Assembly (NCBI GenBank): GCA_013396635.1
Contig: WBMW01003834.1
Span: forward strand, 672,541-736,540
DNA from: Penelope pileata
Lineage: Eukaryota; Chordata; Aves; Galliformes; Cracidae
Reading direction: 5' to 3'
DNA: 64,000 nt
The position numbers and the translations under genes were made by a program. Below, in pieces: positions 13,861-26,401 of the stretch. Within the stretch, counting starts at the first letter, position 1, and the number at the start of each line of letters is the position of its first letter. Below the pieces are notes generated by a model, which made no database searches, was not told where the DNA came from, and saw nothing but the letters and a program-made list of their open reading frames with translations.

Positions 13861-13954
13861 CTGATTCTCCTCTGAGTTCTCTCTCAAGTTGAACACCAAA
13901 AATCTCCAGCGCTCTCTGTCTTTCCTCCAGTTCTTCTAGCTGGCGCTGGACTGC
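13861..13954 (-). CDS. MICAL2: MICAL2 exon, bMERB helix 1
   Basis: This 94-nt exon (phase 0 in, phase 1 out) has acceptor tcaattttgcag and donor ATCAG|gtaaat. It encodes AVQRQLEELEERQRALEIFG then VQLERELRGES. A second AG four bases inside would break the frame and is rejected. The QRQLEELEERQRALE stretch is the conserved first helix of bMERB domains, and LERELRGE is the family-typical turn between helices. Confidence 0.93.
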
Positions 13955-15016
13955 CTGCAAAATTGAAAGGATATAAAAGCTACAGACATAGCTTAAAAAT
14001 TCAGAGACAAGTGATGGTTTGAGAAGAAGCCTGAAAAGGTCTCTGAGGAGTCATGGGATCTGCAAACTCACCAAGTGTATCTGGCGCCTAAGCAATTTCA
14101 CAATTCCACTATCCACGTTTTTGTGCGGATAAGTATCTCAGGTAGTAAAAGAACCTCAGTATAGTGCAGGTATTTTCAGAGGTGCCTTATGGATAATGGA
14201 TGCAAAACACCTTTAGAAGACTGAATAATCAAATACAGACACTCAGCAGCTTCCATTTCAAGCTGTGTTAAGGCATACCAAATCCAACCCTCAGAACAGC
14301 CTAACAAACAAGCAAGATGGTTCAAAATGTTTGGACTTGATTATTTCTGCAAAGCAGTAAGAGAAGAGAATTTTACCTTGAGATGATTTCTCTCTCTCAA
14401 AATAAAAATGATAACATAAGTGTTCTTCTCTTTGAATTAGATACGTGGATCCATCCAAAACTACTCATCTGTTGTAGGAATACAACAGGATGATGGACAA
14501 CTCTGCCTTCAACAAACATGACTTGCCTAAATACCCTTATTCAGGAACTGAATAAACTGAAGTGACTTTGCATCATTAAAAAAGAAAAATGTTCACACTT
14601 TCACCTTCATGGCGGAGAGGACAAAAACCATCATTCTGTTTTGCCAGAGTCTGGGTAGTACACTGGGGTGATTGCTGAGCTTCTTGCATTCTCAGGGGAT
14701 GAGATTTCCCCTTTCTCTCTCTGTCCCTCACATTCCGTGTGTTCTACTGCTATTGCCAGTCACTATCCCTCTTGTTCTTGCCTTTATGCACAGTTACAAA
14801 ATTGTGACAATCTGCTCTTGCTCACTTGGACTTGTCACACAGAGGTGCAAGGCCCTGTGCCACATGCATCTTACTGCACCTGATGTTTTGGGTGGATTTC
14901 AGTGCTGAAGTCAGCGAGCTCCAGTGAGGAGCAAGGGTACAGAGGAGACATTTGCTACCCTGTCCTCACCAGGCACTCCTGGGAGAAAAATGGCTGTTTG
15001 TGAGCTATGTTGTCAC
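13955..15016 (-). other. Intron of MICAL2
   Basis: A 1.1-kb intron with no additional feature seen. Confidence 0.85.
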
Positions 15017-15109
15017 CTGTGCTTTGTGAAGCCTCTTCAGCTCCTCTTGTTTAATCAATTGCTTTGTCTCCTTCTCCAGCTTCCTTCTCCTTCTAAGAGA
15101 CCTTTTTGC
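15017..15109 (-). CDS. MICAL2: MICAL2 exon, start of the bMERB domain
   Basis: This 31-codon exon (phase 0 to 0) has acceptor ccttttgtag and donor GCACAG|gtgaca. It encodes AKRSLRRRRKLEKETKQLIK then QEELKRLHKAQ. The highly basic, helical beginning (KRSLRRRRKLE) followed by ELKRLHKAQ is the usual opening of the bMERB (DUF3585) domain of MICAL proteins. This domain binds Rab8/Rab10-type GTPases and contributes to autoinhibition. Confidence 0.92.
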
Positions 15110-17362
15110 CTACAAAAGGAAAAAACAAACAAACAAGCAAGCAAAGTACAAGTATGCCATTAAATGTTTCCACAAGCCTTTCCCAGAATCACAGTGTTAT
15201 TGAGATTCAGGGAAGTCTCTGGAGATCATCTAGTCCAACGCTCTGCACAAAGCAAGGTGAGCCACTGCAGGTTGCTTGGGCAACATAACTGAAATTAAAA
15301 TATCCATGTATGAATTTCTTTGAGCATTTTCCTACAAGGACTTTGAATCTTTACAGGGTCTACTGCAACACTAAGCATGAAGTGTCTCTATCAACAGAAA
15401 GGTTCGGACCGTAGAGAGGACTGTACACAACACAGCTTTAACTATGGGGTGTACAGACATCACAGCACCTGGGGGAGAAGCCAGGCACAGGCAGCAGGAA
15501 GCACTGGAATAAGAAAACTCAACCCATTTCTATTGCTGTAGCTGCCAGGGAACCGCTTCACCTTGCTCTTGACTAAGCTCTCTGGAAGTGCTTCAAGGCT
15601 GTGGTTTTCCCGCTCAGGAAGAGACAGGATATATGAGCACAGCAGACAAGAGGATTGAAAAACTAACAAGCCAGAAAGCCACCAGCATTTTTCCCACAAA
15701 ATTTTGCCAGTGAGAAACAGTGATACAGGCAAAATACAGGTACTCGAAGGTAGCTGAGAGAGAGAAGTTGAGCAGGGAGCACGCATCAAAAACTGAGCCA
15801 CTGTGGGATCCCCTGTGAGACAGCTGCTCTCCCTTCTTCTGACCCCTGTCCCTGCAGCGCTGCCTTCCCCACCACTCATCCCCACGGCCAGCTGCACCCT
15901 TGGGCAGTTTTTCCTATGCAGCTTTTCTGCACCTCTCCTTTCTTTTCCTTTTCTTTTTTTCTTTTGCATTTTATTTAATTCACCTTCATACCATCTTATT
16001 ATATACCATCTTCCTTGTAACATTTTCCTAGTTTACAAAAACACATCTTTTTTTTAAAAACAAACAAACAAAATCTTTGGAGCTTGAGAGGACCTAACTA
16101 TTATTACTCTTCTTTCCTCCCACACTGACAAGCAACTAGTACTTCAAACAATCCATTTTATTAAAGCTCATTGTTTGTAGGGCATCTCACGGCATGGCTA
16201 AGCAGCTGAAAGACCTGGCCACGCAGCAAGGCCCATTTCCCCAACATCGCTGCCCTGAGCAGAAGCTGTGAGCAGGAGGATGAGTGCTGGCAGAACCCCA
16301 CGCTGCCCCTCAGGGAGGGACAAGCTTCGGGGAGAGAAGGCAAAAGTGGTGTGAGGAAGAGAACTGAAAATGCCAATGTGCCACAAAAGCTTTCATCTCT
16401 GAAGGCCTTTTCTTAAAAATAAACTAAAGGAACTCCAGGATAATAATAAGATTAAATGATAGTTGCTTCTACACTTGTTGCTAACTTTTTGGTAAAGCCT
16501 TGCAGCTGCTCTGCTTCCAAGGGCTTCTGCAACCTTACCCAGCATCACTGGCAGGACTTCACTTCCTCCAGAGCTGCACAACTGCACTTCCACTCAAAGC
16601 TCCACTTAGCTTTCCTTTCCCCCCTCCCCTCTCCTTTTGCCCTCCAAAGGCAACAAATCAAAAGGCCACCTTGTACTATTAATTCCACTTACTTATATTC
16701 CCTCTGTGGGAAAAGTTAAATATATTTCTGATGAGCTAGTCAGGCAATAAAAGCTCTATTTCTTCAGATCAGAGATGGGTATCAAGAGTTCACTGGTGAT
16801 TTAAGCCCATCGCTCTGGTCAGAGACAGGAGCCGCGTTAGGGCTGGGAGATGCCGGCGTGCAGCAAGTCCTTTCTGTGCATATGTTGTGGGTGCAACTTC
16901 ACAGCTCATACAGTCACGCTGATTAGGGTAAACACAGCATTTTCCATGCAATCTGCCTGTATTGCCTCACAAATGAAGTTGTATTTCCCCACGGGAAATC
17001 TGCATCTGTTTGGTTTAATTTTTCAATGGTTTGCTTGTTGGGCTACATATTAAAGCCACTTATGAATGCTGCTTCAAAGTGGTTTCAGTTAAACGTGTCT
17101 GTTTGTCCAATTAAGACCTTCTCTGTCAACACTGGTGTAACCTGGGGGAATTACAGATCCAAAGAGGAAAAAGAAATTTTGATGTTCATCTGTCATAGAG
17201 AGTTTTAATGTATTTTTCCAGTCATGACATATAACCTCTGCTGATAAAATGTTCCAATCCCCACTTTAAGAAATTGTGGTGTGCTTTAGATCAACATCAT
17301 ATGATGAGTGTGAAATATAGTCCAACTGAGGAAACGTATTTTTGTTTGAAAGTAAAGGTTAC
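15110..17362 (-). other. Intron of MICAL2 with a CR1 relic
   Basis: Contains the CR1 fragment at 15186-15282. A 187-codon minus-strand frame at 15460-16023 looks accidental. Confidence 0.8.
15186..15282 (-). mobile_element. CR1 LINE 3'-end fragment
   Basis: The plus strand carries agaatcaca, then ggagatcatctagtccaac and a diverged ctgcacaaagcaaggtgagcc-like block. These match the complement of the CR1 3' region as I recall it. The element therefore points along the minus strand, like the gene. It is a short 5'-truncated relic with no open frame. Confidence 0.75.
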
Positions 17363-17457
17363 CTTATACGTTAATGAAGGCTTGGATTCAAATTCATCAT
17401 CGGAGGAAGAAGTAGAATACTCAGCAGTCTGCTTTCTGACAGGTGGAAGTTCACATC
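17363..17457 (-). CDS. MICAL2: MICAL2/MICALCL exon, acidic Ser-rich lead-in to bMERB
   Basis: Acceptor tcattttag and donor TATAAG|gtaacc bound 95 nt, phase 1 in and phase 0 out. The translation joined to the large exon is TG-CELPPVRKQTAEYSTSSS then DDEFESKPSLTYK. The SSSDDEFE run is a good casein-kinase-2-like acidic cluster (inference). The exon leads directly into the basic start of the bMERB domain in the next exon. Confidence 0.85.
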
Positions 17458-20400
17458 CTAAAATGAGGGAACAAAACTATTAGAGGCAAAAATGCTGTTC
17501 TTTAACATATACAGACACTTTGCACCTGCCCCAAGTCCTAATCAGCAGCACCCAGAGCAATTTGGAAATGTGGCTCACTGTGTTAATTAGATTTTGGTCA
17601 CTGTCAAAAACTCTGTCTGGGTATATTTTATTTTTTTCAGGTATTATAAACAAATAAATTAATTCCTTGAGCCCTCTACATGTAGCATGCTGTTCTGAAT
17701 GCATTCAACATTCATTAAAATGTATATCTGAAGTTAGCCATATTACCCAAATGATTGTATAAGGCTCACTATACAGTGTAATTGAATGCAAAAAGTCTGA
17801 GCCAGCTCTTAAACAAATTACCCTTATGTGGCTTGTAGCATCTGGCACCCATTTTTACTACATGACATCTGCTCAGTGTAAAATAGTTGGCGTCAGAATG
17901 TCTGGTCATATAAAGAAATCACAAATGTAATCAGAAGCAAATGGACTAAGAGAACAAGGCTTTATCACACAGCCTCATGCAACATAAATATTTCATTAAT
18001 TATGTCTAAACAAACGTCACTTATTTTTCTGCTTTAGGAATATTATCACATCATTGAACTGTTGATTAAAATGCCATAATAAGTCAGGAAAATCCATACA
18101 TCACAACAATGCGCTCCGTAAGGAAACTCAAAGGCTGCTTTTGGAAGAAGCATGTTTTCAGAATTACAAATTAAATTACATTTAATTGCAGCAATTTTAT
18201 CATGCCTGTTTTCCCAGCATCTTGTTTCAACTGGGTGTAAATATTTGAATTTCTTCTTAATTTGTCTAATTCATAGCTTCATTCTCTTTATTTAAGAAAA
18301 TAGAACTGCTTTTGGAACATCTGTCTGTACACTTCAACCTGCTACAGGGTTAATGATTAACAGCTGGGCAACATCTTGGAAATGTACATTATTTAAAGCC
18401 AATAGTGCCTTTTTCTTTTTTTTTTTCCCTTTTTAATCTGCTAGGTAACAATTGGCTTTCTATGTGCAGGTTGCATTCAGATTAAAATCACTTCCCACTC
18501 TTTCAGTGGGAATGTTTCTTCTTCGCCTTGTCCTGCTTTTCAGTCCTGAGGCAGCATTTTTGACTCAAACCCTAATTTAAAATCTGGAGCCAAGAAACAC
18601 GTTCATCCCAGGAGATAAAGCAACGAAAGCAAATCAGAGTAATTTGAGACAAAAATTGTGATTTTTCCCAGGCATCTCAGTTTTGGAAGCACCCAGCCCT
18701 TGTGCTCTGTGAAGCTGCAAGCTCAGAGAGTCTTTGGGTGGGACACTATTTTTTGTCACTATATTTTTTGAGGAGTTAACTAACCTACCTTGTTTTTCCC
18801 TGTGCAACCAAACAAATGCAGCAAGTACCCTGCGGTCACACCGCCAGTGAAATCAAATTCCATAATGCGCAATGGGTAAATGTTCCGGGCAGCCCCAGCA
18901 GGGTTGGCCACACAAGCAATTACACGCTCCCTTTTTTCTCTCTGCTCTGGGAATAAATGATTGCTTCCCCATGCCCTTCTTTTTGAGTGATATCAATAAT
19001 TTAAGCAGTGTTACGAGGTCTAGAGGAAAAGCAGCCTGCTGTAACATGAGGGCACCTGTCTCCTCCTCCTTGGGGCTGCGACTCGGGAGCTGCACGCCTT
19101 TCTGGAACAGGGAAGGGTTACTGACATCTCAACGGACCTTCAACAGGAGCTAACTCCTGAGCATGAGGAAGCATGAGGAAGCAAATGACAGGACATGGAA
19201 TAAATTTGTTATGTCCACAGCCATACCAATGCCTATTGGCTATGGAGCACCTTACTGTGCAGAGAAAAGCCATTGAAGTCGCTCCAAAACAGCTGTCAAG
19301 GGATGCTGCATCCAGTCCTGTGGGACAACAGCCACAAGCAACGTCCTTCAGGGAGCTCATCTCCACCTGCATCTCCAGGAAGGAGAGCCCTGCGAACCAC
19401 TCAGCAGCAGCCATCCGATGGTTCGAGCTGCGTGTCTTGGGTCACAGCTTCTGCCTCACGCACCGCACACATTTCACAGCAGGGGAGATCTCTGCTAATG
19501 GAATGTGGATAACTGATAATGGGGTGCTCCAGCAAAGTACCCAGAAGCACACAGTGAAGAGTGACAGAGCTGGGGTGGGAATGCAGGTGTTTGACTCTCA
19601 GATGTGTGGCACTGCCACATTTCAGGGATATAGAAACAGTGGGACAGTGCCTTACTACCAGCATTAAAGAGGCAGCCACTCTGCTCTGTTCAACTATTTT
19701 TGCTTGGCTATTTTCTCGCAGGAAAGACCAGAAAAACGTACTTGAAAACGTACCCCTGACACATATTTCAACTTCAAGACAATTACAACAAGCATAGTGA
19801 GAAACTACCTCAGTAAACAAGCTGCTTTATGCAGAACTAGAGTAAAATTTATTCTAATTTTGGAGAAACCGCTGTTCCATATTACAGCATCTACATGTTT
19901 TACTCTAGGTGCCTGAGCATTGAAGTTTCCCATCTCCAAAGGGGTGGGACAGGCAGAATTTAGCTGCCAGCTGGGGGAATTTGGACCAGAAATTCCTACA
20001 TAAAAATGTTCTACTTAGTAAATTTTACGTTCATTGGGTCATCTAAATCTGAAACTTAAGACTGCCGTACTAAAAGATAGAAACAGGTAATTTCTCTATT
20101 CAAATGTCAAGCCTTAATGCTCACCAGCCGCAGAGAAGGTCTCAAAAACATACATTTTTTACAAATACTGACTCAACTCTTCTTGGCTCTCTCTTCTCCT
20201 CCATCTGATTCCTTCAAATTGGCGTTGCCTGTTACTTATTTCTCAAGAACTCCTTCATTTCCCTCACTGCCCAATTCGTAGGTGTTATACTAGAGCTTTT
20301 CCTCTCCAGCTAACGTGTCTTTGGATCACCAAGAACAGTCAGCTATGTCATTAGTTCTTATTTAGAGAGGGAAAAGGAATAAATATTTCTGAATTTTTTA

Positions 20401-20857
20401 TTAAACTTGTCTTGGCTTATACCTTAAAGTAACTACTAGCAATGTGGTAAAAAGACACTCCCAGCATACCTGATTTACAGCTGTCAAATCACAGGAAAGG
20501 GAGCCTTAATTGTTATTGATTCTAACAGCAACACAGAACACATTTCTAAGTAGAAGGCTGGAGGAAATCTCCAATTCTTGATTTTGGGGTTTGGTATCCT
20601 CATATATGTGTAAGACCGAAGATAAATTGCATCCATAAGGCTAAAATTCCTTCTATAGTCAGTTCATCACCTTGGTAATCTACGGGCATCTCAGAGATGC
20701 TTTGCTTGGCCCTAAGAGCCCTGACACTGAATGCTGTCAGTAGGAAAACCCTCACTGCTTTCAGTAGAAGCAATGGAACAAAGATCCAGTGCTTCTGTGA
20801 ATTCCTCTCAGCGTTGAAATCCAGGCCACTGGTTTTCCTGAAAACATGAGATCCTCT

Positions 20858-20970
20858 AAATCATGGAGTCATAAAGGTTGGAAATGACCTCTAAGACCTC
20901 ACGTAGTCCAACTGTCCACCTAGCACCAATACTGCCTACTAAACTATGTCCCTAAGTACCATGTGAATGG
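20858..20970 (-). mobile_element. CR1 LINE 3'-end fragment, diverged subtype
   Basis: The plus strand reads tcatggagtcataaaggttg, then gacctctaagacctc...agtccaact and ctactaaactatgtccctaa, resembling the complement of older CR1 subfamilies. Truncated and diverged, it is oriented on the minus strand. Confidence 0.78.
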
Positions 20971-22137
20971 AGAAGGAGGTGTCATAAGGACAGGTTGAGA
21001 ATGTTATAGCCTCAGCAGGAGGGGGAAGCACTAACGACTGTCCTGGAGATTTACAGGGGTAAAGCCACTGTAAAAGCTTTTCACATCACAGCTCACCTCT
21101 GCTTCTGGGAGCGGTTTTGCACCACAGTAGTGGCTGCAGTCTAAATACATAGAAATTCTCAGAACGGGAACTATTTTCATAGCAGAATTTTTGTAACATC
21201 ATTTTTATAATGTAATGTTACATTAATCTATTGGCTTCCTCTGTAAACGTCCAGGATTTACATACTTTTATAAGGTTACTGAAATTAATCATGGCCTCTG
21301 AACACTTCAGTGTTTTACAGAAGAGAAAGGCAAAAGGATGCATCTCTTAGGGCACTGGGGTCCCAAACCAGATGGGAATTCACATGAGGTAGGAGATGAA
21401 AAGAAAGGCCAGTAGAGATCAAGAGTGGCTATTTGGCTCCAGACCTCTGCTTTTCCAGAGATTTTTCATGTGGTCTCAGGCATGTAATTTAATCTTGTAG
21501 TGTTCCCTAAAACATGAAGTCACAGAACTAAGAGTGTCCTAACTGACACGAATATTGCAAACACAAAGACTTTCACTAGTAGGAAGGTACAGTAACAGAA
21601 ACTGTGTACAAGCCTAAAATATTTGCAAATAATCCCTTTTCAATCTAAAAGTGCACAAAAATAGCAAAGTGAGTTCATAACATCTGATTTTCTTATCGGC
21701 TGAACTGGTAATTCTGCTTAATGAAATCAGCCATGTAAACAACCCACAGCCATAAATCAGGCTACAATAACTCTCAGCTACTCTAAGGAACAATTCTAAA
21801 ATTGTTTTCATGAGACTCCTACTCTGTTGGTGACAAAAATATTCCCTCCGTTTCTTCATGACCGTTAAAAAGCAAAGCCTGAGTCACAAACAGCTACCAA
21901 TAAACCACCACCTTTGTGGGCTGGGCTTCAGAAGGTCTGTTTGGGAGCCAAAACTGACTTCAACTCCAGATCTCATTGCAAACGTACCTGACACGCTGGC
22001 TACTGCATACAGCCAGCACTAAGAGAAGGCAGACGCTAAGGTGACTGCAACTCTTGCATACAACCTGGCTTGCTTTGGTTCTCTTTAAATGGTTTTTCTG
22101 TGGTATTACTTTTAGTACCTATAATTAATAAGCTTCC

Positions 22138-22151
22138 CCGCCCCCCCCCCC
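22138..22151. repeat. Poly-C tract
   Basis: A C run (with one G near its start) lies in the 17.5-25.0 kb intron. It is a simple repeat. Confidence 0.8.
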
Positions 22152-25041
22152 ACTTCACAAGTACAAATGGGCTAAAGTGAGATCAGTTAACCATCCGACT
22201 GATCAATTTTATTGATCAAATTATTTGTTTTAACTGCAGGTTGGAACCCAAGGGTGGAATTGAATGAAAAAGAAAAATAAAGCCTCAAAGATATTTCTGC
22301 ACCAAATCAAAATTCCAGAATTGCACCTACAAACTTCAATGTGGCTGTCTGGGGACATTTGCATAATCGAATAGATTTTTTTTTTAAAAACCAATTTCTC
22401 ACTGAAATCAGTGCATGAACCTCCACTACTTCAGTAAGGAGGAAGAGCTCTTCTAAAACAGAAAGAAAGCATTAGCCCCAAAGCCTTTAGACCACGTCTG
22501 GATAAGAAACTGAAATGACCCATATGGAAGATGTAACTTCAGGAATAAGCTTGAATGACAGGCAATCTGCTGCTGAGTAATTAAGGTCTCTGTTTCATCA
22601 TGCTGAGCTTCAGTTTGTGGCTGAACAGTTGGCAGGAGACGACAGAAGGACAGAATGCAGTTTTAGTTTGGACATCATCTGGGTCTGGAATGCAGAAGTC
22701 AACAGCATAGGAAAGACATCTGGACATGTACTTGCAGATGAAGTAACAGATAAGACGTAGGGAAAGATGAGCAACATAACACAGAAGTAATTGTGTGGGG
22801 TGAGACCAAATATCCTTGTCTCTCCTCAACAGCGGATGTCTCAAGGAACGCTCTAAGCACTGGGCGGACATGTGTGATTCATCCCCTTAATAACTCACCC
22901 AGCCTCCTAGCATGTTTCAGTTCAGGAGCTTTCTAAATTGGGTGTGGTTTGTAAGCATTTGGTTAATCCTCAGTGGATTTCTCTTCAGTGAGCTTCCCCA
23001 GTCTCATCTCAATTCCTTTTATTACTCAGCTCATTCTTTGACTTCACAACCAACATCCCATCGAGAGAGAGAAATCAGCAGTGTAATGAGAGACCAACCA
23101 TACTTGCACAGAACAAGTCTGTCTGGCCCTGAATAAGACAGAAAAATATTACTGCAAAGAACCGAGAGAAATATGAGCTAAGTCTCATTAAATTGGTTTC
23201 TCAAAGGTGCAGGGAGTATTTTTTTTGTTTGTTTCCTTTAAAGAAAAGGAGCTTTCTAAGATCAATAGTGAACTATAAAAATAATGATTTGTAACATAGG
23301 CTAAAACTCAATAACAGTTCATGACTGAAGTTTACAAAATCTGGGCCTCAGACAAGTGCCAATTGAGACAAGTACCATTACAGAGAGCTAAGCAGGACTT
23401 GGCTCTCTACTAATTCGATTTTCCCAAAATATGAATGTTGGAAAAAGTTTGAGGAGCTGCAGTGATGAAATGTTGAAGAAAACAGATTACTGGGCAAATG
23501 GCTAGATCCCAGCTGCATTTTTTTTTCTTCTGAATAGAATCTGCAATGCCCATATTCAAGGACTATAATAATTTAATAATTCCTCTATTTGGCTTGCACA
23601 GCAGAAGAATGCAGCGCATTATCAAATCATCATGCTTTCGAATTTTTTAAAATGCAAATACAGTACGGCATTGTTCAAAACTAACAAGAACCTTTTCCAT
23701 TTTAGTAGGAACAAAACAAATTGTAATACATTTAGTTAAGAGCAAGTCAACTTGGCTTAGTCTACGGGTATAGAATAGTCTACTTGGTATAGATTCAGAA
23801 AATGCCTTTAATTTAAGACCACAGCATGACAAGTGTGAACACTAGCAACTCCGTGGCCTCAGGGCAGCCCTTAGCATCCTCTGTCTCAATGGGAAAGCCT
23901 GGTTTTAAAAGTCACTAGATAAGGAGGCTCCAAGAATCTGATCCAAAAGTCCAGGAATGAGAGTTCAAGTTATTCTATTCATTTCAGTGAGTTTCACAGA
24001 GGATCTGGCAGCTTAGTAGGAACATTTCAGAAACTTCACATATTCTCCATTCCTTGTAGGAGAATTATTTTACATACAGCTTATACACATTATTTTAATG
24101 CTGAATTTGGGTCACAATTTAATAAGGTAAGGCACAAATAGGTATGCCAATAAAATTCAACAAGTTATTGAGTTAAATAACTCTGACTTTCTGGAGTAGG
24201 TAGTTGGAAAGATGGATTATGGAGAGCGACAGGTATCTCTCTCCTACCTCATATTTTATACCTTAAGCTGTACTGCACTTAATTCTTTCTGAGCCTACAC
24301 TTAGGTTAATCCAATTGCTCTTTGGTATCAATATTTCTTAGCATTATCTGCAATTTTAATATTAAGCTTGCTCTTGCAAACAAACATGAAAATTGATGCC
24401 TTTTAATCACTGCTCTAAGCAACAGACTCATAAATAGGTCAGAGCAGGTCAGGAAGGTGCTATCTCCTCTCAAACAAAAGAACAAGGGAGTATTAATGAC
24501 ACCTCAATGCTACCAAAAGCATGTCTACAATTTGCTCACTACAGCAACAGGCAGAACTGAAGAGATACCTGCAAAGCTTCTTCCTTCTGTGGTCCTATTG
24601 CTTCAGTATCTGAGCTCCTCATGGAGAGGATAGTAAACATACTCCACACTGCACTGAAGTTTCTAGTGCTCATCCTTCTGCTTGCCTGCTTTTCTCCCCT
24701 TCTCACAATGCTCTCAGTGTCATGGCAGCAACTGCTCTACACAGCATCTCGTTCTGCCCTACTGGTCCTTCTACCTCAGTGTGTTTTCCTGTCCCAAATA
24801 TGTTTGAACATCACTAAGCAGCAGGCCAAACATGGGCCCAGCATGCTGTGCTCTGCTTGCAAATCTACTCTACACCTGGCAACAGCTTTAAATCAGAAGA
24901 AACTCCTAAACCTTAATCAAAGATAGATTTATTAAGTCTTCCTGTGTAGGCAGTTAACTATAAATTAAATGATTACATGATAGCACATCAATCTTACAAA
25001 TGTTAAGTGCTAGCAACAAATAATTCCACCTACGTCCTCAC

Positions 25042-26401
25042 CTGTGGCAGGATAATGTAGCCTGTCTTCTGTAGAATGGTCCTTCATGAAAGGCAGAGAT
25101 GACATGAAGAAATTCCCTTCTCTTTCACGAACCTTGCTTCTTAGTCTCTCCAAGAGTGAAAGACTGCCCTTCTGTGCGGAGTCATCCAGCTTGTCCTTGG
25201 GGGTGTTCCTGGGTTCCTGCGATGAAGCAAGGATGTGCTTTTCATTACAGATAAATACGTCATCCCTTGGTGTCGCTGAAGGAGTCTCTTTAAATGTAAA
25301 CTTTTCTAGGAGTCCTGGGACATCCTCCATTCTAGCACAAGTTAGTTTCTGAGGTATGCTAGTGGTCTTGGAAGGCCTGCTGTGAGGGCTGTAGACTGGG
25401 AAGGTTACCTCCTTGGTGTAATCACTTGAAGATGTCTTTTCAGAGCTGACAGAAAAATGAGACAGATTTGAGAGAGGACTCCCATATCCTAAATATTCCC
25501 CTGCTTGCTTCCCTACTTGAAGCTCTAGTGGCTGACTGTTACTTGTGCTGTTGTTGTTACTGTTCCTTTGGCTTAGGGAATAGCCAAGAGTACTGGGAAA
25601 GCTGAAGAAAGCTTGTTCTGAAGAGGCTTTGGTTTTGCTGTCTGAATCCTGTTTTAGTCCTTCTGGAGATGAAGTTAGAGGCTCCAAAATGGACCTCTTG
25701 ATTGCATTGGCAATGAGCCTCAGCGGTGATTTTGGCCGGCCAGCTGTGTGCTCCTTGGCAGTTTTTTCTGGACTCCTCAAAGCACCTTTTCTGTCAATTG
25801 GCAAAGTTGGTGGCACATCATCTGCAAATAAGAGAGGCACAGGACAACCAGAATGTTTGAACGCACCTTTTCTCCATTCAGTATCCTTGTCCTTTGAAAC
25901 CCCCAGCACTCCTTTGTTTTGACACTGCAGCCTGGTTCCTCCTAAGTCTGCTCCCTTTGAATCATACAACATGGGTTGCTGTTCTGTGCAAAGCACCAGT
26001 CTTTTTTTTGCCTCCTTCAATTCTTGCACAAGCTTTTCTTCTGGGATTCTTGTATTTTTCTCACCTTTTTCTTTCAAATGCAGAGATGACACCACTTTGG
26101 TATTCCTGTTAAAATACCCTGATTCAGAGGTATAATTCTGTTTGTTTTCATTCCAGCTCCAGCTTGTGTATGACCCAGCGTCACCATCTGTATCTTCAGG
26201 CTCAGAAAAATCAGCAGCCAGTGCCCCAGTCTCATGAAGGATCTGTGGAGAACCTTTGATCCTGCTCTGAAACGGACAATGAGGCACACGGGGATAGACA
26301 CCTTCAGGCAACTCTCTGGCTTTTTCTTTTCTTTTAAATTCTGGGCTGTAGGATTTGACATGTCCTCTTGTAACTTCTGGTGATTTCTTGTAAGAAGCCA
26401 A
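25042..26401 (-). CDS. MICAL2: MICAL2/MICALCL large central exon, disordered region with conserved helix motif
   Basis: This is the largest exon: 1360 nt, 453 codons plus one base, phase 0 in (acceptor acttgacag) and phase 1 out (donor CCACAG|gtgagg). It begins LASYKKSPEVTRGHVKSYSP; the first codon is TTG, so this is a splice junction and not a start. Counted within the exon, residues 70-100 are acidic/aromatic, 120-140 form a short charged helix, and 224-242 read KSPLRLIANAIKRSILEPL. That motif, from recall, is conserved in MICAL2/MICALCL. Residues 280-325 are Ser/Asn-rich and 361-370 read VPGLLEKFTF. Mammalian MICALCL was described as an ERK2-binding testis protein. If the donor is not used the frame ends 10 codons later at 25010, which I consider unlikely. 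Confidence 0.87.

Larger units (their letters stand above)
17458..25041 (-). other. Intron of MICAL2 with a CR1 relic
   Basis: A 7.6-kb intron holding a CR1 fragment (20.86 kb), a poly-C run and several AT-rich stretches. The flanking exons are already in phase with each other, and no cassette exon was recognised. Confidence 0.75.

Noticed and set aside
15460..16023. 187-codon open frame on the minus strand
   Set aside because: It lies in the intron between two bMERB-side exons that already join in frame. The translation is a mix of low-complexity basic and hydrophobic runs without homology I recognise.
19173..19667. 164-codon open frame on the plus strand
   Set aside because: It lies within a MICAL2 intron, has no recognisable domain, an ordinary composition and overlapping frames on the other strand. 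Long frames of this size occur by chance in 64 kb.
25010..25041. Read-through end of the large exon (GEDVGGIICC then stop)
   Set aside because: A consensus donor at 25042 joins in frame to 17457, and the downstream exons are clearly real bMERB. Intron retention cannot be excluded but has no support.
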